Both the position numbers and the translations under genes were made by a program. Of a stretch of 64,000 nucleotides of DNA, positions 50,962 through 59,871 are shown piece after piece (position 1 is the first letter of the stretch; every line of letters starts with the position of its first letter). The notes under the pieces were generated by a model. It searched no databases, had not been told where the DNA came from, and saw only the letters and a program-made list of their open reading frames with translations. Source of the DNA: Vulcanimicrobium winogradskyi (lineage in GTDB: Bacteria > Vulcanimicrobiota > Vulcanimicrobiia > Vulcanimicrobiales > Vulcanimicrobiaceae); contig PLDA01000002.1 of assembly GCA_003134965.1 (NCBI GenBank), positions 1,860,001 to 1,924,000 of the forward strand, written 5' to 3'.

Positions 50962-52046
50962 CAGCGCTCCGCGGCCATCGCCCGCGCGTACGCCTCGAGC
51001 GTCGCTTCGCCGGTGCGCCGCCAGGTGTACGTGCCGAGCCGGCGTTCGAGCCCGTCGCCGCGGTCGCGCGGCCCGCGCTCGAGCGCGTGCAGCACCGCGG
51101 CGCGAATCGTCGCGGGATCGGCAGGATCGGCGTAGTCGACGTCGGGACCGAAGTATTCGCGCTCGCAGCCACGCTCGCCGACGACGACACGCGCGCCGGT
51201 CGCGGCTGCTTCGAGCGACGCGAGCCCAGGACTCTCCAGCCACGACGGATGCGCGTGCACTGCCGCACCGCCCATCATGCGCACGACCTCGTCGTGCGTG
51301 ACATGGTCGACGAATCGCGTGCGCGCGCTCGCCCAGCGCCGGCAGAGCGCGAGATAGCGCGGATCGTAGGCGTTTCCGACGATCGTCACGTCGACGTCGA
51401 CGTCGCGAAGCGCGTACAGCAGCGCGGCTTGATTCTTCTTCGGTTCGACGCGCCCGGCGCAGAGCACGCCGGCGCGCGTGCGGTGCCGCTCGAACGCGAA
51501 GGCGTCGTCGTCGACGCCGAGCGGCGCGACCACGAACGGGACGCGCGCGGCGCGCAGGCGCTCGCCGTAAAGGTACGCTTCGACCTCACTCGCCGGCAGC
51601 ACGACGTCGGCGGCGAGCACGAGCGCGCGCTGGGCTTCGAGGCGACGGTCGGCGTTGCGCGCGACGCTTCCTCGCCACGGAAGTTGCGCCTCGACGCGGT
51701 GCAGCGCCGCCAGCCTGCGCTCCGTCTCGGCGACGCTGGGAGACGCGAGCGCGCGCTCGACATGCGGGGCGGTTGCGAAGAAGGCGCGGAGATCGAGCCA
51801 GATCGGCGAGAGCACGAGCGGCGCGCGGTGCGCGCGGATCGCATTGATCTGGCGCTGCGCCGTGGAGGGCTCGAAGATGCCGAAAACGTGCGCCACGTCG
51901 TAGCCGCGCGGATCCGGCGCATCGGTCGCGACGAGCTCGGCGTCCGCCCCGAGCGCGCGCAGCGCGGTAGCCGTGCGCTCCGCGTGGACGAGGTCGCCGC
52001 CGGGTTTCGCCGGTGCGTCGGGCCGCACGACGAGCAACGCCCTCAC
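50961..52046 (-). CDS. Glycosyltransferase family 4
   Basis: A 361-residue protein; GTG 52046 overlaps the upstream stop by four bases. N-terminal VRALLVVRPDAPAKPGGDLV, linker GVLCAGRVEPKKNQAALLYA, donor site HPSWLESPGLASLEAAATG with E-x7-E. There is little similarity to its neighbours beyond the fold, so the three enzymes likely add different sugars. Probably envelope polysaccharide synthesis. Confidence 0.85.
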   Translation of the reverse strand: MRALLVVRPDAPAKPGGDLVHAERTATALRALGADAELVATDAPDPRGYDVAHVFGIFEPSTAQRQINAIRAHRAPLVLSPIWLDLRAFFATAPHVERALASPSVAETERRLAALHRVEAQLPWRGSVARNADRRLEAQRALVLAADVVLPASEVEAYLYGERLRAARVPFVVAPLGVDDDAFAFERHRTRAGVLCAGRVEPKKNQAALLYALRDVDVDVTIVGNAYDPRYLALCRRWASARTRFVDHVTHDEVVRMMGGAAVHAHPSWLESPGLASLEAAATGARVVVGERGCEREYFGPDVDYADPADPATIRAAVLHALERGPRDRGDGLERRLGTYTWRRTGEATLEAYARAMAAER

Positions 52047-53068
52047 GGCAGGGCCGCGACCTCGCTCAGCACGGCCAGCGTCTGCGCGGTACAGCGTTCC
52101 CACGAGAACGCGGTCGCGCGCGCCGGGCCGCCCGCTGCCAGCGCGGCGCGCGCGCCATCGTCGGCGAACAGCGCGCGCAGCGCGGTCGCCCATGCGCCGG
52201 CGTCGTAGGCGTCATCGAGCCAAGCCGCGGCGTCGCCGCCGACCTCGGGGAGCGCGCCGGCGCGCGCGGCCAGCGCCGGCGCGCCGCACGCCATCGCCTC
52301 GAGCAGCGGAAAGCCGAAGCCTTCGTAGGTCGACGGCACCGCCACGAGCGCGGCGCCCCGGTACAGCGCGACCAGCGTCGCGTCGTCGCGCGCGTCGACG
52401 ACGACCCCGCCGCGCGGAAGCGAGGGCGGCTTGCGCGTGAACGCCAGCGCGACGTCGCCGTCCGGGAACGCCCGCCCGAACGCCTCGATCAGCGTCCTCG
52501 TGTTCTTGCGCTCGTCGTGTGCGCCGACGTGCAGGACGTAGCGCTTCCCGTCGAGCCCCGGCGGTAGACCGGCGGGCGGACCCGGCGTGAAGACGGGGTC
52601 GGCGGCGAGCGGCGTGACGGTGATCCGCCCGGCGTCGACGCCAAGCCAGCGCTCGACCTCGCCGGCCGTGAACCGCGACTGCACGAGGATTCGGCGCGCG
52701 GTGTTCGCGGTTGCGAGAAACGGGTTCTGTTCCCTCGCGCGCCGCCGCGGGTCGCCGTTCGGGAACGCGAAGGGCGCCGCGTCGTGCACCGTCGCGACGG
52801 CGGGCACGTCGGTGCGCAGAAACGTACCGTTCCACGGAAACCACACCACGCCGGCGTCGCGTGGGATACGGCGCGCGACGGTGACCGCGTCGGCACCGAC
52901 CGCGCGGGCGACGGCGCCGCGCTTCGGCCACAGATCGCGAACCACGAACGTCCAGCGGAAACGCGGGTCGTGCAGCGCGCGCGAAAGCACCGCGCGCGCA
53001 TAGCGTCCGATTCCGCGGTCGTCGCGCGCGAGGTTGTGCGCGTCGACCGCGACGTGCACCGCGCTCAC
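52043..53068 (-). CDS. Glycosyltransferase family 4
   Basis: A 341-residue protein. GTG 53068 overlaps the upstream TGA. Features: VHVAVDAHNLARDDRGIGRY, VATVHDAAPFAFPNGDPRRR, LVQSRFTAGEVERWLGVDAG, YVLHVGAHDERKNTRTLIEA and the donor site VPSTYEGFGFPLLEAMACG. The layout (RGIGRY near the start, early HDxxPF) is typical of mannosyltransferase-like GT4 enzymes. Confidence 0.88.
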   Translation of the reverse strand: MSAVHVAVDAHNLARDDRGIGRYARAVLSRALHDPRFRWTFVVRDLWPKRGAVARAVGADAVTVARRIPRDAGVVWFPWNGTFLRTDVPAVATVHDAAPFAFPNGDPRRRAREQNPFLATANTARRILVQSRFTAGEVERWLGVDAGRITVTPLAADPVFTPGPPAGLPPGLDGKRYVLHVGAHDERKNTRTLIEAFGRAFPDGDVALAFTRKPPSLPRGGVVVDARDDATLVALYRGAALVAVPSTYEGFGFPLLEAMACGAPALAARAGALPEVGGDAAAWLDDAYDAGAWATALRALFADDGARAALAAGGPARATAFSWERCTAQTLAVLSEVAALP

Positions 53069-53883
53069 CCGCGGTTCTTCGGGCAGTCCGGAAGGTCGGT
53101 GTACCCGCTCGAATTCGAGTGCTTCAGGATGTACTGCACCAGCGGCGGATACCCGGAGACGTCGCTGCCGGGCGGCGGGTTCTGCAGGGTGATATCGAAG
53201 TTGCCCTTGCGCAAATTCGTGTCCGACCACGGATCGGTCTGCTCGCCGTTCGGATAGACCCACTTGTACGGAAACTCGGCGACCTCGGTGTGCCCGTCGG
53301 GAAAGTACACCGTCGCGCGGACCGTCTCGGTCGCCGTTCCGTTCGAGTAGTGCGGCGGCCCGTGCGGCCGGAACTCGACGAAACCACATGGCGCGTTCGC
53401 ATTCACGGCGCCGTTTCCGTTGCCGGTCTGCCCGGTCCCGTTGGCGCCGAGACCCTCGCCCACGCCCGGCCGGTCGCCGCTGCCCTGACGGGTCGAGGTG
53501 CCGGTCCCCGATCCCGCGGCGTTCGGGTTGGCGTGCGCTCCGCTCGGGGCTTTCGCGATCGCCTTGTGCGCGCCGCCCCCGCGCCGCCGCGCCGGGCGTC
53601 CCTTGGCACGGCCGGCGATCTGTTGCACCGGCGCCGGCGTGCTGCGCGGCGGCGGCGTGATGCGCGGCTCAGGCGTCGGCGGTGGGGTGGGGTGGGGCGT
53701 CGGGGTGGCGCGCGGCGTGGGGCGCGCCGTCTCGATCGCGATACGCGTCGTCACCGCTTCGCTCTCCGTGTTGCCGGGGCGCGCGGGGCCGTGCAGGAGG
53801 CCGAGGATGACCTCATGCAGCGCGATTGCGATCGCTATCGCGACGATGAGGCGGTCGCGGTAGCGCCGGACGTCGATCACCAT
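53065..53883 (-). CDS. TonB-like proline-rich envelope-spanning protein
   Basis: A 272-residue protein from ATG 53883. Cytoplasmic start MVIDVRRYRDRL, one transmembrane helix (IVAIAIAIALHEVILGLL), then a long Pro/Thr-rich stretch (ATPTPHPTPPPTPEPRITPP), a Gly/Asn-rich linker and a C-terminal domain with GFVEFRPHGPP and VRATVYFPDGHTEVAEFPYK. Organisation is TonB-like, but the C-terminal domain is not a standard TonB domain. It heads the operon of three glycosyltransferases. Confidence 0.6.
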   Translation of the reverse strand: MVIDVRRYRDRLIVAIAIAIALHEVILGLLHGPARPGNTESEAVTTRIAIETARPTPRATPTPHPTPPPTPEPRITPPPRSTPAPVQQIAGRAKGRPARRRGGGAHKAIAKAPSGAHANPNAAGSGTGTSTRQGSGDRPGVGEGLGANGTGQTGNGNGAVNANAPCGFVEFRPHGPPHYSNGTATETVRATVYFPDGHTEVAEFPYKWVYPNGEQTDPWSDTNLRKGNFDITLQNPPPGSDVSGYPPLVQYILKHSNSSGYTDLPDCPKNRG

Positions 53884-53903
53884 CAGCGTTGTTCGCCGGG
53901 ACG

Positions 53904-53929
53904 AAAAAGCCACCCGGGGCGGGGTGGCT
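53904..53929 (-). terminator. Rho-independent terminator
   Basis: On the minus strand AGCCACCC-CGCCCC-GGGTGGCT followed by TTTT: a strong hairpin with T-tract. It ends the transcript of the small secreted protein at 53968-54252 before the TonB-like operon. Confidence 0.85.
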
Positions 53930-53967
53930 CGAACGTCATTGTTCCCGTCAGCAGTCTCGTACGTCGC

Positions 53968-54252
53968 TCACCGGTTCGCGTTGTACCAGGCCTGGACTTG
54001 CCGGTCGCTCGGATAGTATCCGTGTTGGCGGTAGAAATACGAGCGATAGGACGCTTGCCGGCGCGCCGCCGAGCTCTGCTCTGCGCGCTTCTGGCGCACC
54101 TTGTGGTTGTAGTTCGTGACCAGCACCGCCGCCGCAGCGCCGCCGATGATGATGTTGCGCGTGCTGGCTGCACCGTCAGCCAACGCCGGCGCCAACGCCC
54201 CGAAAGTCATGGTCGCGGCGAGCACGCTCGCCGTAAAGATCTTACCGTTCAT
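53968..54252 (-). CDS. Small secreted hypothetical protein
   Basis: A 94-residue protein; ATG 54252 with AGGAG six bases upstream. Signal peptide MNGKIFTASVLAATM plus ALAPALA-D cleavage. Mature part has a hydrophobic NIIIGGAAAAVLVTNYNHKV followed by YRSYFYRQHGYYPSDRQVQA, aromatic and basic, similar in style to small YXD/RcnB-like periplasmic proteins. Function unknown. Followed by a strong terminator. Confidence 0.65.
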   Translation of the reverse strand: MNGKIFTASVLAATMTFGALAPALADGAASTRNIIIGGAAAAVLVTNYNHKVRQKRAEQSSAARRQASYRSYFYRQHGYYPSDRQVQAWYNANR

Positions 54253-54381
54253 AGCGTCTCCTGTTTTCCCCGAACGGGGAACGATTCCACAAAGGCAACG
54301 CGTCGCGGTCCGCTATGGGTTCCCAAGCAAGCGTGATCGGCGTCGCAGGCGATGTGCCGGAAAGGGCGAAGCGGGCGAGCC

Positions 54382-54900
54382 GTGACCGCGCCGATCGAAC
54401 GTCTGATCCGGGCGATCCCGGACTTTCCGATTCCCGGGATCCTCTTCCGCGACATCACCCCGCTGCTCGCCGATCCCGAGGGCTTCAAGGCAACGATCGA
54501 CCTCTTCGTCGAGCGCTATCGGGACGCCAAAGTGGAGGCGGTCGTGGGGATCGAGGCCCGCGGCTACATGCTGGGCGCCCCGGTCGCCTACGCGCTTGGC
54601 GCGGGGTTCGTTCCGGTCCGCAAGCCCGGCAAGCTCCCGGGCGAGAAGTTCAGCGAAGAGTACGCGCTGGAGTACGGGACCAACACGCTCGAGATCCACG
54701 CCGACGCGGTCGGGCACGGCCACCGGGTGCTGGTGATCGACGACCTCTTGGCCACCGGCGGCACGATCGCCGCGACCTTGCGCTTGCTGGAGAAGCTCGG
54801 CGCCAACGTGGTCGGGACCGCGGTCCTGATCGAACTCGAGTTCCTCAACGGCCGCGCGGCCCTCAACGGCACCGAGCTCACGTCGTTTATCAAGTACTAG
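54382..54900 (+). CDS. apt: Adenine phosphoribosyltransferase
   Basis: A 172-residue enzyme from GTG 54382. Family blocks: IRAIPDFPIPGILFRDITPL, VVGIEARGYMLGAPVAYALG, FVPVRKPGKLPGEKFSEEY and the PRPP loop VLVIDDLLATGGTIAAT. It salvages adenine to AMP. Normal length. The rel gene follows 71 bases later, the common apt-rel order. Confidence 0.96.
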   Translation: MTAPIERLIRAIPDFPIPGILFRDITPLLADPEGFKATIDLFVERYRDAKVEAVVGIEARGYMLGAPVAYALGAGFVPVRKPGKLPGEKFSEEYALEYGTNTLEIHADAVGHGHRVLVIDDLLATGGTIAATLRLLEKLGANVVGTAVLIELEFLNGRAALNGTELTSFIKY

Positions 54901-54971
54901 GCGGGGCAAGCTGCCGACTATAACCTTTGCGCGGGCGGGCGGGTCTCCATTAGGATAAGGCCTCCATCTTA

Positions 54972-57137
54972 ATGACGATCGCCGACATCATCTCCAAGGT
55001 CCAGCAGTACGACCCGTCGCTGGACGGGGCGTGGCTGGAACGCGTCTACGAGGTCGCCGACCGAGCCCACGAGGGGCAGCACCGGGCCTCGGGCGAGTCC
55101 TACATCGCCCACCCGTTGGCGGTCGCCGACATCCTGGCCGACCTCGAGATGGACCGCGCAACGATCGCGGCGGCGCTCCTGCACGACGTCGTCGAGGACA
55201 CGCTCCTCACCAACGAGCAGGTCGCCGGCGAGTTCGGCGCCGAGATCGCGGCGCTGGTCGACGGCGTTACCAAGCTGACCCGCATCCCGTACCAAACGAA
55301 AGAGGACGCGCAGGTAGAGAACCTGCGCAAGATGCTGCTCGCGATGGCAAAAGACATTCGCGTCATCATCATCAAACTCGCCGACCGGCTGCACAACATG
55401 CGGACGCTCTCGGCGCTGCCGGCGGCGAAGCAACAGGCGATCGCGAGCGAGACGATCGAGATCTACGCCCCGATCGCCCACCGGCTCGGGATCTGGCGCG
55501 TGAAGTGGGATCTCGAGGACCTCTCGCTGCGGTACCTCGATCCCGACGCGTACCGCGACATCGCCGAGCGCGTCGCGAAGAAGCGCAACGAGCGCGAGGA
55601 AGCCGTTTCCCGCGTCATCAGCGAGCTGAAGACCGAGTTCGAGAACATGTCGCTCGCCGGCGACATCACCGGACGCCCGAAACACTTCTACTCGATCCAC
55701 AAGAAGATGCTCAAGGGGCGCGACTTCTCGACGATCTACGATCTCACGGCGGTCCGCATCATCGTGGATTCGGTCAAGGACTGTTACGGCGCGCTCGGGC
55801 TCGTGCACGCGATGTGGAAACCGCTCCCCGGGCGGTTCAAGGACTACATCGCGATGCCCAAGCCGAACATGTACCAGTCGCTGCACACGACGGTGGTCGG
55901 TCCCGGCGGCGATCCGCTCGAGGTGCAGATTCGTACCTGGGAGATGCACCGCACGAGCGAGTACGGGATCGCGGCGCACTGGCGCTACAAAGAGGGCGGC
56001 AAGGACGCGCCGTACGAGCAGAAGCTGACCTGGCTGCGCTCGCTGCTCGAGTGGCAGAACGACATGCGTGACTCGAAGCTCTTCATGGAGAACTTGAAGA
56101 TCGACCTGTTCGACAGCCAGGTCTTCATCTTCTCGCCCAAGGGCGACGTGTTCTCGATGCCGGCCGCGGCGACGCCGCTCGACTTCGCCTATCAGGTACA
56201 CACCGACGTCGGCCACCACTGCGTCGGGGCGAAGGTCAACGGCAAGATCGTTCCGCTGGACTCGCACATCAAGAACGGCGACATCGTCGAGATCCTGACG
56301 AACAAGTCGTCGCGGCCCTCGCTCGACTGGCTCTCGAGCGTCAAGACCAGCAGCGCGAAGCACAAGATCAAACAGTGGTTCCGCAAGGAGCAGAAGGAAG
56401 AGAACACGCTGCGCGGCCAGGAGGCCGTCGAGCAGGAGCTCGCGCGCGCCGGGCTGCGGACCGATCTCGCCCGCGGGGACGCGATCGACAAGGTCGCGCA
56501 GAAGCTGAACTACCGAACGCCGACCGACCTGTTCGCCGCTGTCGGCTTCGGCGACGTGACCGCGGGCAACGTCGTCGCTCGCCTGCGCGAGGATTCGAAG
56601 ACCGACAACGTCGTCGAGATCGCCGCGCTGCCGCGGCCGGCCGCGAACCGCCGCGTCGCGCGCAACTCGAGCGGGATCCGGATCGCCGGCGTCGACGACG
56701 TGCTCGTCCGTCTCTCAAAATGCTGCAGCCCGGTGCCGGGCGACCCGATCATGGGCTTCGTCACGATCGGCCGCGGCGTGAGCGTCCATCGCGCGGACTG
56801 TCCCAACACCGCCTACATGAACGAGGCGCCCGAGCGGATCCTCGAAGCGGAATGGCTCGACAAGTCGGCGCTCACCCACTCGGTCGACATCGAGATCGAA
56901 GCCACCGACCGCAACGGCCTGTTGCAAGACGTGCTCGGAGTCGCCGCCGAGCTCAAGACGCAGATCAACTCGGTGAACGCGCGCGCCAAGCGCGACAAGA
57001 GCGCGCTGATCTCGCTCACCGCGCAGATCAGCGATCTCGACCACCTGCAGAAGCTGCTGCGCAAGCTCCAAGCGATCAAGGACGTGCGCAACGTCTGGCG
57101 CGTGACCAAGCGCGAAGCCGCCAAAGCCAGCGGCTGA
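54972..57137 (+). CDS. rel: Bifunctional (p)ppGpp synthetase/hydrolase
   Basis: A 721-residue protein. N-terminal HD hydrolase with YIAHPLAVADILADLEMD and an intact LLHDVVEDT. Synthetase domain with GRPKHFYSIHKKMLKGRDFS, RFKDYIAMPKPNMYQSLHTT and LEVQIRTWEMHRTSEYGIAA; the RxKD-type motif is that of bifunctional Rel/SpoT enzymes. C-terminal TGS (VFIFSPKGDVFSMPAAATPL), a Cys/His region (LSKCCSPVPGDPIMGF) and ACT. Controls the stringent response. Confidence 0.95.
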   Translation: MTIADIISKVQQYDPSLDGAWLERVYEVADRAHEGQHRASGESYIAHPLAVADILADLEMDRATIAAALLHDVVEDTLLTNEQVAGEFGAEIAALVDGVTKLTRIPYQTKEDAQVENLRKMLLAMAKDIRVIIIKLADRLHNMRTLSALPAAKQQAIASETIEIYAPIAHRLGIWRVKWDLEDLSLRYLDPDAYRDIAERVAKKRNEREEAVSRVISELKTEFENMSLAGDITGRPKHFYSIHKKMLKGRDFSTIYDLTAVRIIVDSVKDCYGALGLVHAMWKPLPGRFKDYIAMPKPNMYQSLHTTVVGPGGDPLEVQIRTWEMHRTSEYGIAAHWRYKEGGKDAPYEQKLTWLRSLLEWQNDMRDSKLFMENLKIDLFDSQVFIFSPKGDVFSMPAAATPLDFAYQVHTDVGHHCVGAKVNGKIVPLDSHIKNGDIVEILTNKSSRPSLDWLSSVKTSSAKHKIKQWFRKEQKEENTLRGQEAVEQELARAGLRTDLARGDAIDKVAQKLNYRTPTDLFAAVGFGDVTAGNVVARLREDSKTDNVVEIAALPRPAANRRVARNSSGIRIAGVDDVLVRLSKCCSPVPGDPIMGFVTIGRGVSVHRADCPNTAYMNEAPERILEAEWLDKSALTHSVDIEIEATDRNGLLQDVLGVAAELKTQINSVNARAKRDKSALISLTAQISDLDHLQKLLRKLQAIKDVRNVWRVTKREAAKASG

Positions 57138-57174
57138 CCTGGCCGAATCGGACTTGACGGGAGGTGCCTCACGC

Positions 57175-57726
57175 GTGATACGCTTGCGTGAGATGTACGA
57201 ATCCCGGCCTTTCATCGAACTCACGGAGTCGGAACTCATCGACGGCCGCCTGGTGCGGAAGATGAGCCCGAAGCGCCGGCATCAGTCGCTGGAGCTTCGG
57301 TGGACGCTTGCGCTCCAGGCGTGGGCCGGCGATCGCGGCGAGGCACTTCCGGAATGGCGGTACGAGTTCAAGGCGCCCGGATACAAATTCTCGACGCTGC
57401 TCCCCGACGTCGCCTACCTGTCGCGCGCGGTGCTCGACGAGCTCGGACCGGCCGGCGCGGAAAAGCCGAAGCGCGCGCCGGAGATCGTGGTCGAGATTCT
57501 CTCGGCGGGCGATGTGCAGCGCGACCTCAGCTGGAAGGTGACCGCGTACCTCGCGGCCGGAACGGCGGTGATCTTCGTCGTCGACCCGCCGAAGCGCACG
57601 GTGACAGTCCACTCCCGCGAAGAGGTCACCCGGTTCGGCCCCGGCGAGACCGTGACGCACGCGACAATGGCGGGGTTCGCGTACGCGATCGACGCGATGT
57701 TCGAGGGCCTCTACCTCGGGAAGTGA
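57175..57726 (+). CDS. Uma2-family (DUF820) putative restriction-endonuclease-like protein
   Basis: A 183-residue protein; GTG 57175 lies ten bases after GGGAGG, while TTG 57154 and ATG 57193 are alternatives. PD-(D/E)xK nuclease residues of the Uma2 family are visible: LLPDVAYLS (Asp) and APEIVVEILSAGD (E-x-V/E), followed by DLSWKVTAYLAAGTAVIFVV with the supporting Lys. The biological role of Uma2 proteins is unknown. Single copy here. Confidence 0.75.
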   Translation: MIRLREMYESRPFIELTESELIDGRLVRKMSPKRRHQSLELRWTLALQAWAGDRGEALPEWRYEFKAPGYKFSTLLPDVAYLSRAVLDELGPAGAEKPKRAPEIVVEILSAGDVQRDLSWKVTAYLAAGTAVIFVVDPPKRTVTVHSREEVTRFGPGETVTHATMAGFAYAIDAMFEGLYLGK

Positions 57727-57731
57727 CCGGG

Positions 57732-59648
57732 CTAGAGCTTGTAGCGCTGCTCGAAGACGAGCGAGGTCGCGGTGAAGTTCGGCGAGGGGCCCCCGAGCGC
57801 GCTCGGGATCCCGCCGAACGCCGTGCGCCGCAACGTGAGCAGCGCGATCGTGTGCGGGCTCTGGGCGAGCTGCACGCCGGCGAACACGATCCGCTCGGCG
57901 AAGTCGACGTTCGTGTAGCCCTGGCCGAAGCTGCCGCGCATCCCGTACCGCGCGAGCCCGGCTGAGACGAGTGTGCGCTTCCCAAGGTGTCGCGAGAACG
58001 TGAGCGCGGCCTCCGGATTGTCGTACGACACCGTGTCCTCCGGATGCAGGAAGGCGGCGGGGCGGCGCATCGTGTCCTCCGCGTAGTCGAGCGTGAGGTC
58101 TCCGAACGGCGGATGCCATGCAGCGAAGAGCAGATACTGATGCTGCCGCCCGAGCGACGCGAACGCGTCGGGCTGCGGCAGGAAGAACCCGTCGATGAAG
58201 CCGGTGCGCAGCGCGTTCGAATACGTGATCGGCTCGATCTGGCCGAAGTTCGCGTAGGCCGCGCGCACGTCCAACCGGCCCGCGGCGTCCTTGGTCGCGA
58301 CCTTGATGCGGTAGCCTTGACGGTCGATGTTGACCGGAAAGTCGTTGATGAGCTGATAGTTCGACTTCAGCCACTGTCCGGGCCACGACCAGGCGACGCT
58401 CCACACGTTCTCCGGCGTGCCGTACGGCAGCAGCGCGTTCGCGTAGTACGCCTCGTTGCGATAGAGGTCCACCGTCGCGCTCGTGCGTCCGAGCGTCCGG
58501 GTAAGGCCGAGGTGAAGGTAGTTCCCCGCCTTGCCGGTGCCGGGCTCCGCGACCGCATCGGCGTCGTACGTCGAGTGGCCGAACTCGGCAACGGCGTCGA
58601 GCGCTTTCGCCGCGTGGAATGACGCGCTCGCCGCGTAGATGCGCTGGCGCTGCCCGCCGATCGTGCTGACCGGCAGTGGCCCCTGCGGTCCGAATTCGAT
58701 CCGCGGGTTCGCGCCGTACAGCACCGTCGTCGAGACGAGATCGCCGCCGGTTCCGAGGTGCAGGTATTGCAGCGCATACTTCGTTCCCTCGCCGTGGTCG
58801 ATCACCAGCGAACCGGTGACGATCCGCGCCGGCGTCGCCGGCAGCGTCGGCAGCGACGCGTCGGTCAGCTCGAGCGTCGCGAGCCCGCGCTTCGCCGTGA
58901 GGTCGATCCCGTGCAGCGGCAGCACCGACGGCGACGGCTGCCACGCGTCGAGATTCGGCGGCCCGTCGCCGAGCGTTTCCGGCGTCGCGATCGCGAGCGC
59001 CGGATTCGCGTTCGTCGCGGCCGGCTGAACGAACGCGAACGGCACGGTCTGTGTCAGGTCGAACCAGCCCGCTTTGAGCACGAGGCTGCGATCCTTGGTG
59101 GCGATCGATCCGGAAAGCACCGACGCGACGAAGGCGCTCCCGTCGTCCTGCCCCGCGTGGTTCGGAAACGCGATCCGCAGCGGCAGCATCTGCGCGCCCA
59201 GGTGCGGGTTCAGCGGTGCGAACAACGGCTCACCCCAGTAGGCCGCGTTGGTCGTGCTCCCGCGTACGTAGCCTGCCCCCAGCACGAGGCTGAGGTCGAA
59301 CGTCGTCCCGAAATACGCCGGCCGGAGATACAGCGCCGATTCGGATGCGTTCCCCGGAACGAGCGGCGCGCTCGAGAACACGTCGTACGGGGAGAGCGGC
59401 GAGAGCGGATCGCCGCCGGCGAAACCGGCTGCCTCCGGCGGAGCGATCCCCGGCCCGCTCGTCCCTTGCGATACGAACGTCGTGTGCGCGTCGAGCGCCC
59501 ATCGAATCGTTCCCGGGCGCGGCGTCGGACTGGGCGCCGGAGACGGCGTCTGTGCGGCGGCCGCCGACGGCGCGAGCGCGAACGCCGCAAAGACCAGTGC
59601 GATCGCGGCTACGTTGGACCTGGTGGCGACGTGGTGCAGGCGAGGCAT
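57732..59648 (-). CDS. Outer-membrane beta-barrel protein of unknown function
   Basis: A 638-residue protein. Signal peptide up to AAAAQ near residue 33, then a short TPSPAPSPTPRPG linker. The rest alternates polar and aromatic residues in about 9-12-residue strands (SALYLRPAYFGTTFDLSLVL, IYAASASFHAAKALDAVAEF, YLLFAAWHPPFGDLTLDYAE), with many Tyr/Gly turns, and ends SLVFEQRYKL, a plausible terminal barrel strand. No family recognised. Confidence 0.65.
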   Translation of the reverse strand: MPRLHHVATRSNVAAIALVFAAFALAPSAAAAQTPSPAPSPTPRPGTIRWALDAHTTFVSQGTSGPGIAPPEAAGFAGGDPLSPLSPYDVFSSAPLVPGNASESALYLRPAYFGTTFDLSLVLGAGYVRGSTTNAAYWGEPLFAPLNPHLGAQMLPLRIAFPNHAGQDDGSAFVASVLSGSIATKDRSLVLKAGWFDLTQTVPFAFVQPAATNANPALAIATPETLGDGPPNLDAWQPSPSVLPLHGIDLTAKRGLATLELTDASLPTLPATPARIVTGSLVIDHGEGTKYALQYLHLGTGGDLVSTTVLYGANPRIEFGPQGPLPVSTIGGQRQRIYAASASFHAAKALDAVAEFGHSTYDADAVAEPGTGKAGNYLHLGLTRTLGRTSATVDLYRNEAYYANALLPYGTPENVWSVAWSWPGQWLKSNYQLINDFPVNIDRQGYRIKVATKDAAGRLDVRAAYANFGQIEPITYSNALRTGFIDGFFLPQPDAFASLGRQHQYLLFAAWHPPFGDLTLDYAEDTMRRPAAFLHPEDTVSYDNPEAALTFSRHLGKRTLVSAGLARYGMRGSFGQGYTNVDFAERIVFAGVQLAQSPHTIALLTLRRTAFGGIPSALGGPSPNFTATSLVFEQRYKL

Positions 59649-59649
59649 G

Positions 59650-59871
59650 TTACGCTTCCGGGAGCATCGTCTGCTCCTCGTCGTCCGTCGGTACGACGTT
59701 CCAACTCACCGCGCTGACGCCGGGCTCGACTCCGAGTCGCGTAACGACGATGAGGCCGCCGCCGTCGCGTATGTTCCGAGGGCGCCGGTGATGTCGGCCG
59801 TCATAGTGCGAAGATGATCGCGCGGGCGCGGGGGAAGAATCATACGCCCGCGTGTCAAGCCCAAAAGTCCG
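59650..59871 (-). other. Gene gap with an open minus-strand frame lacking a start
   Basis: Between the barrel-protein start and the transglutaminase stop. On the minus strand a frame stays open to TAA at 59650 and reads GGGLIVVTRLGVEPGVSAVS then NVVPTDDEEQTMLPEA, which looks protein-like, but no ATG is available and GTG would leave 19 residues. It could be a decayed gene end. No promoter stands out. Confidence 0.3.

Noticed and set aside
59650..59871. A missing gene on the minus strand upstream of the barrel protein
   Set aside because: The frame reads protein-like but has no start codon beyond a GTG leaving 19 residues; it is listed only as an unexplained gap.
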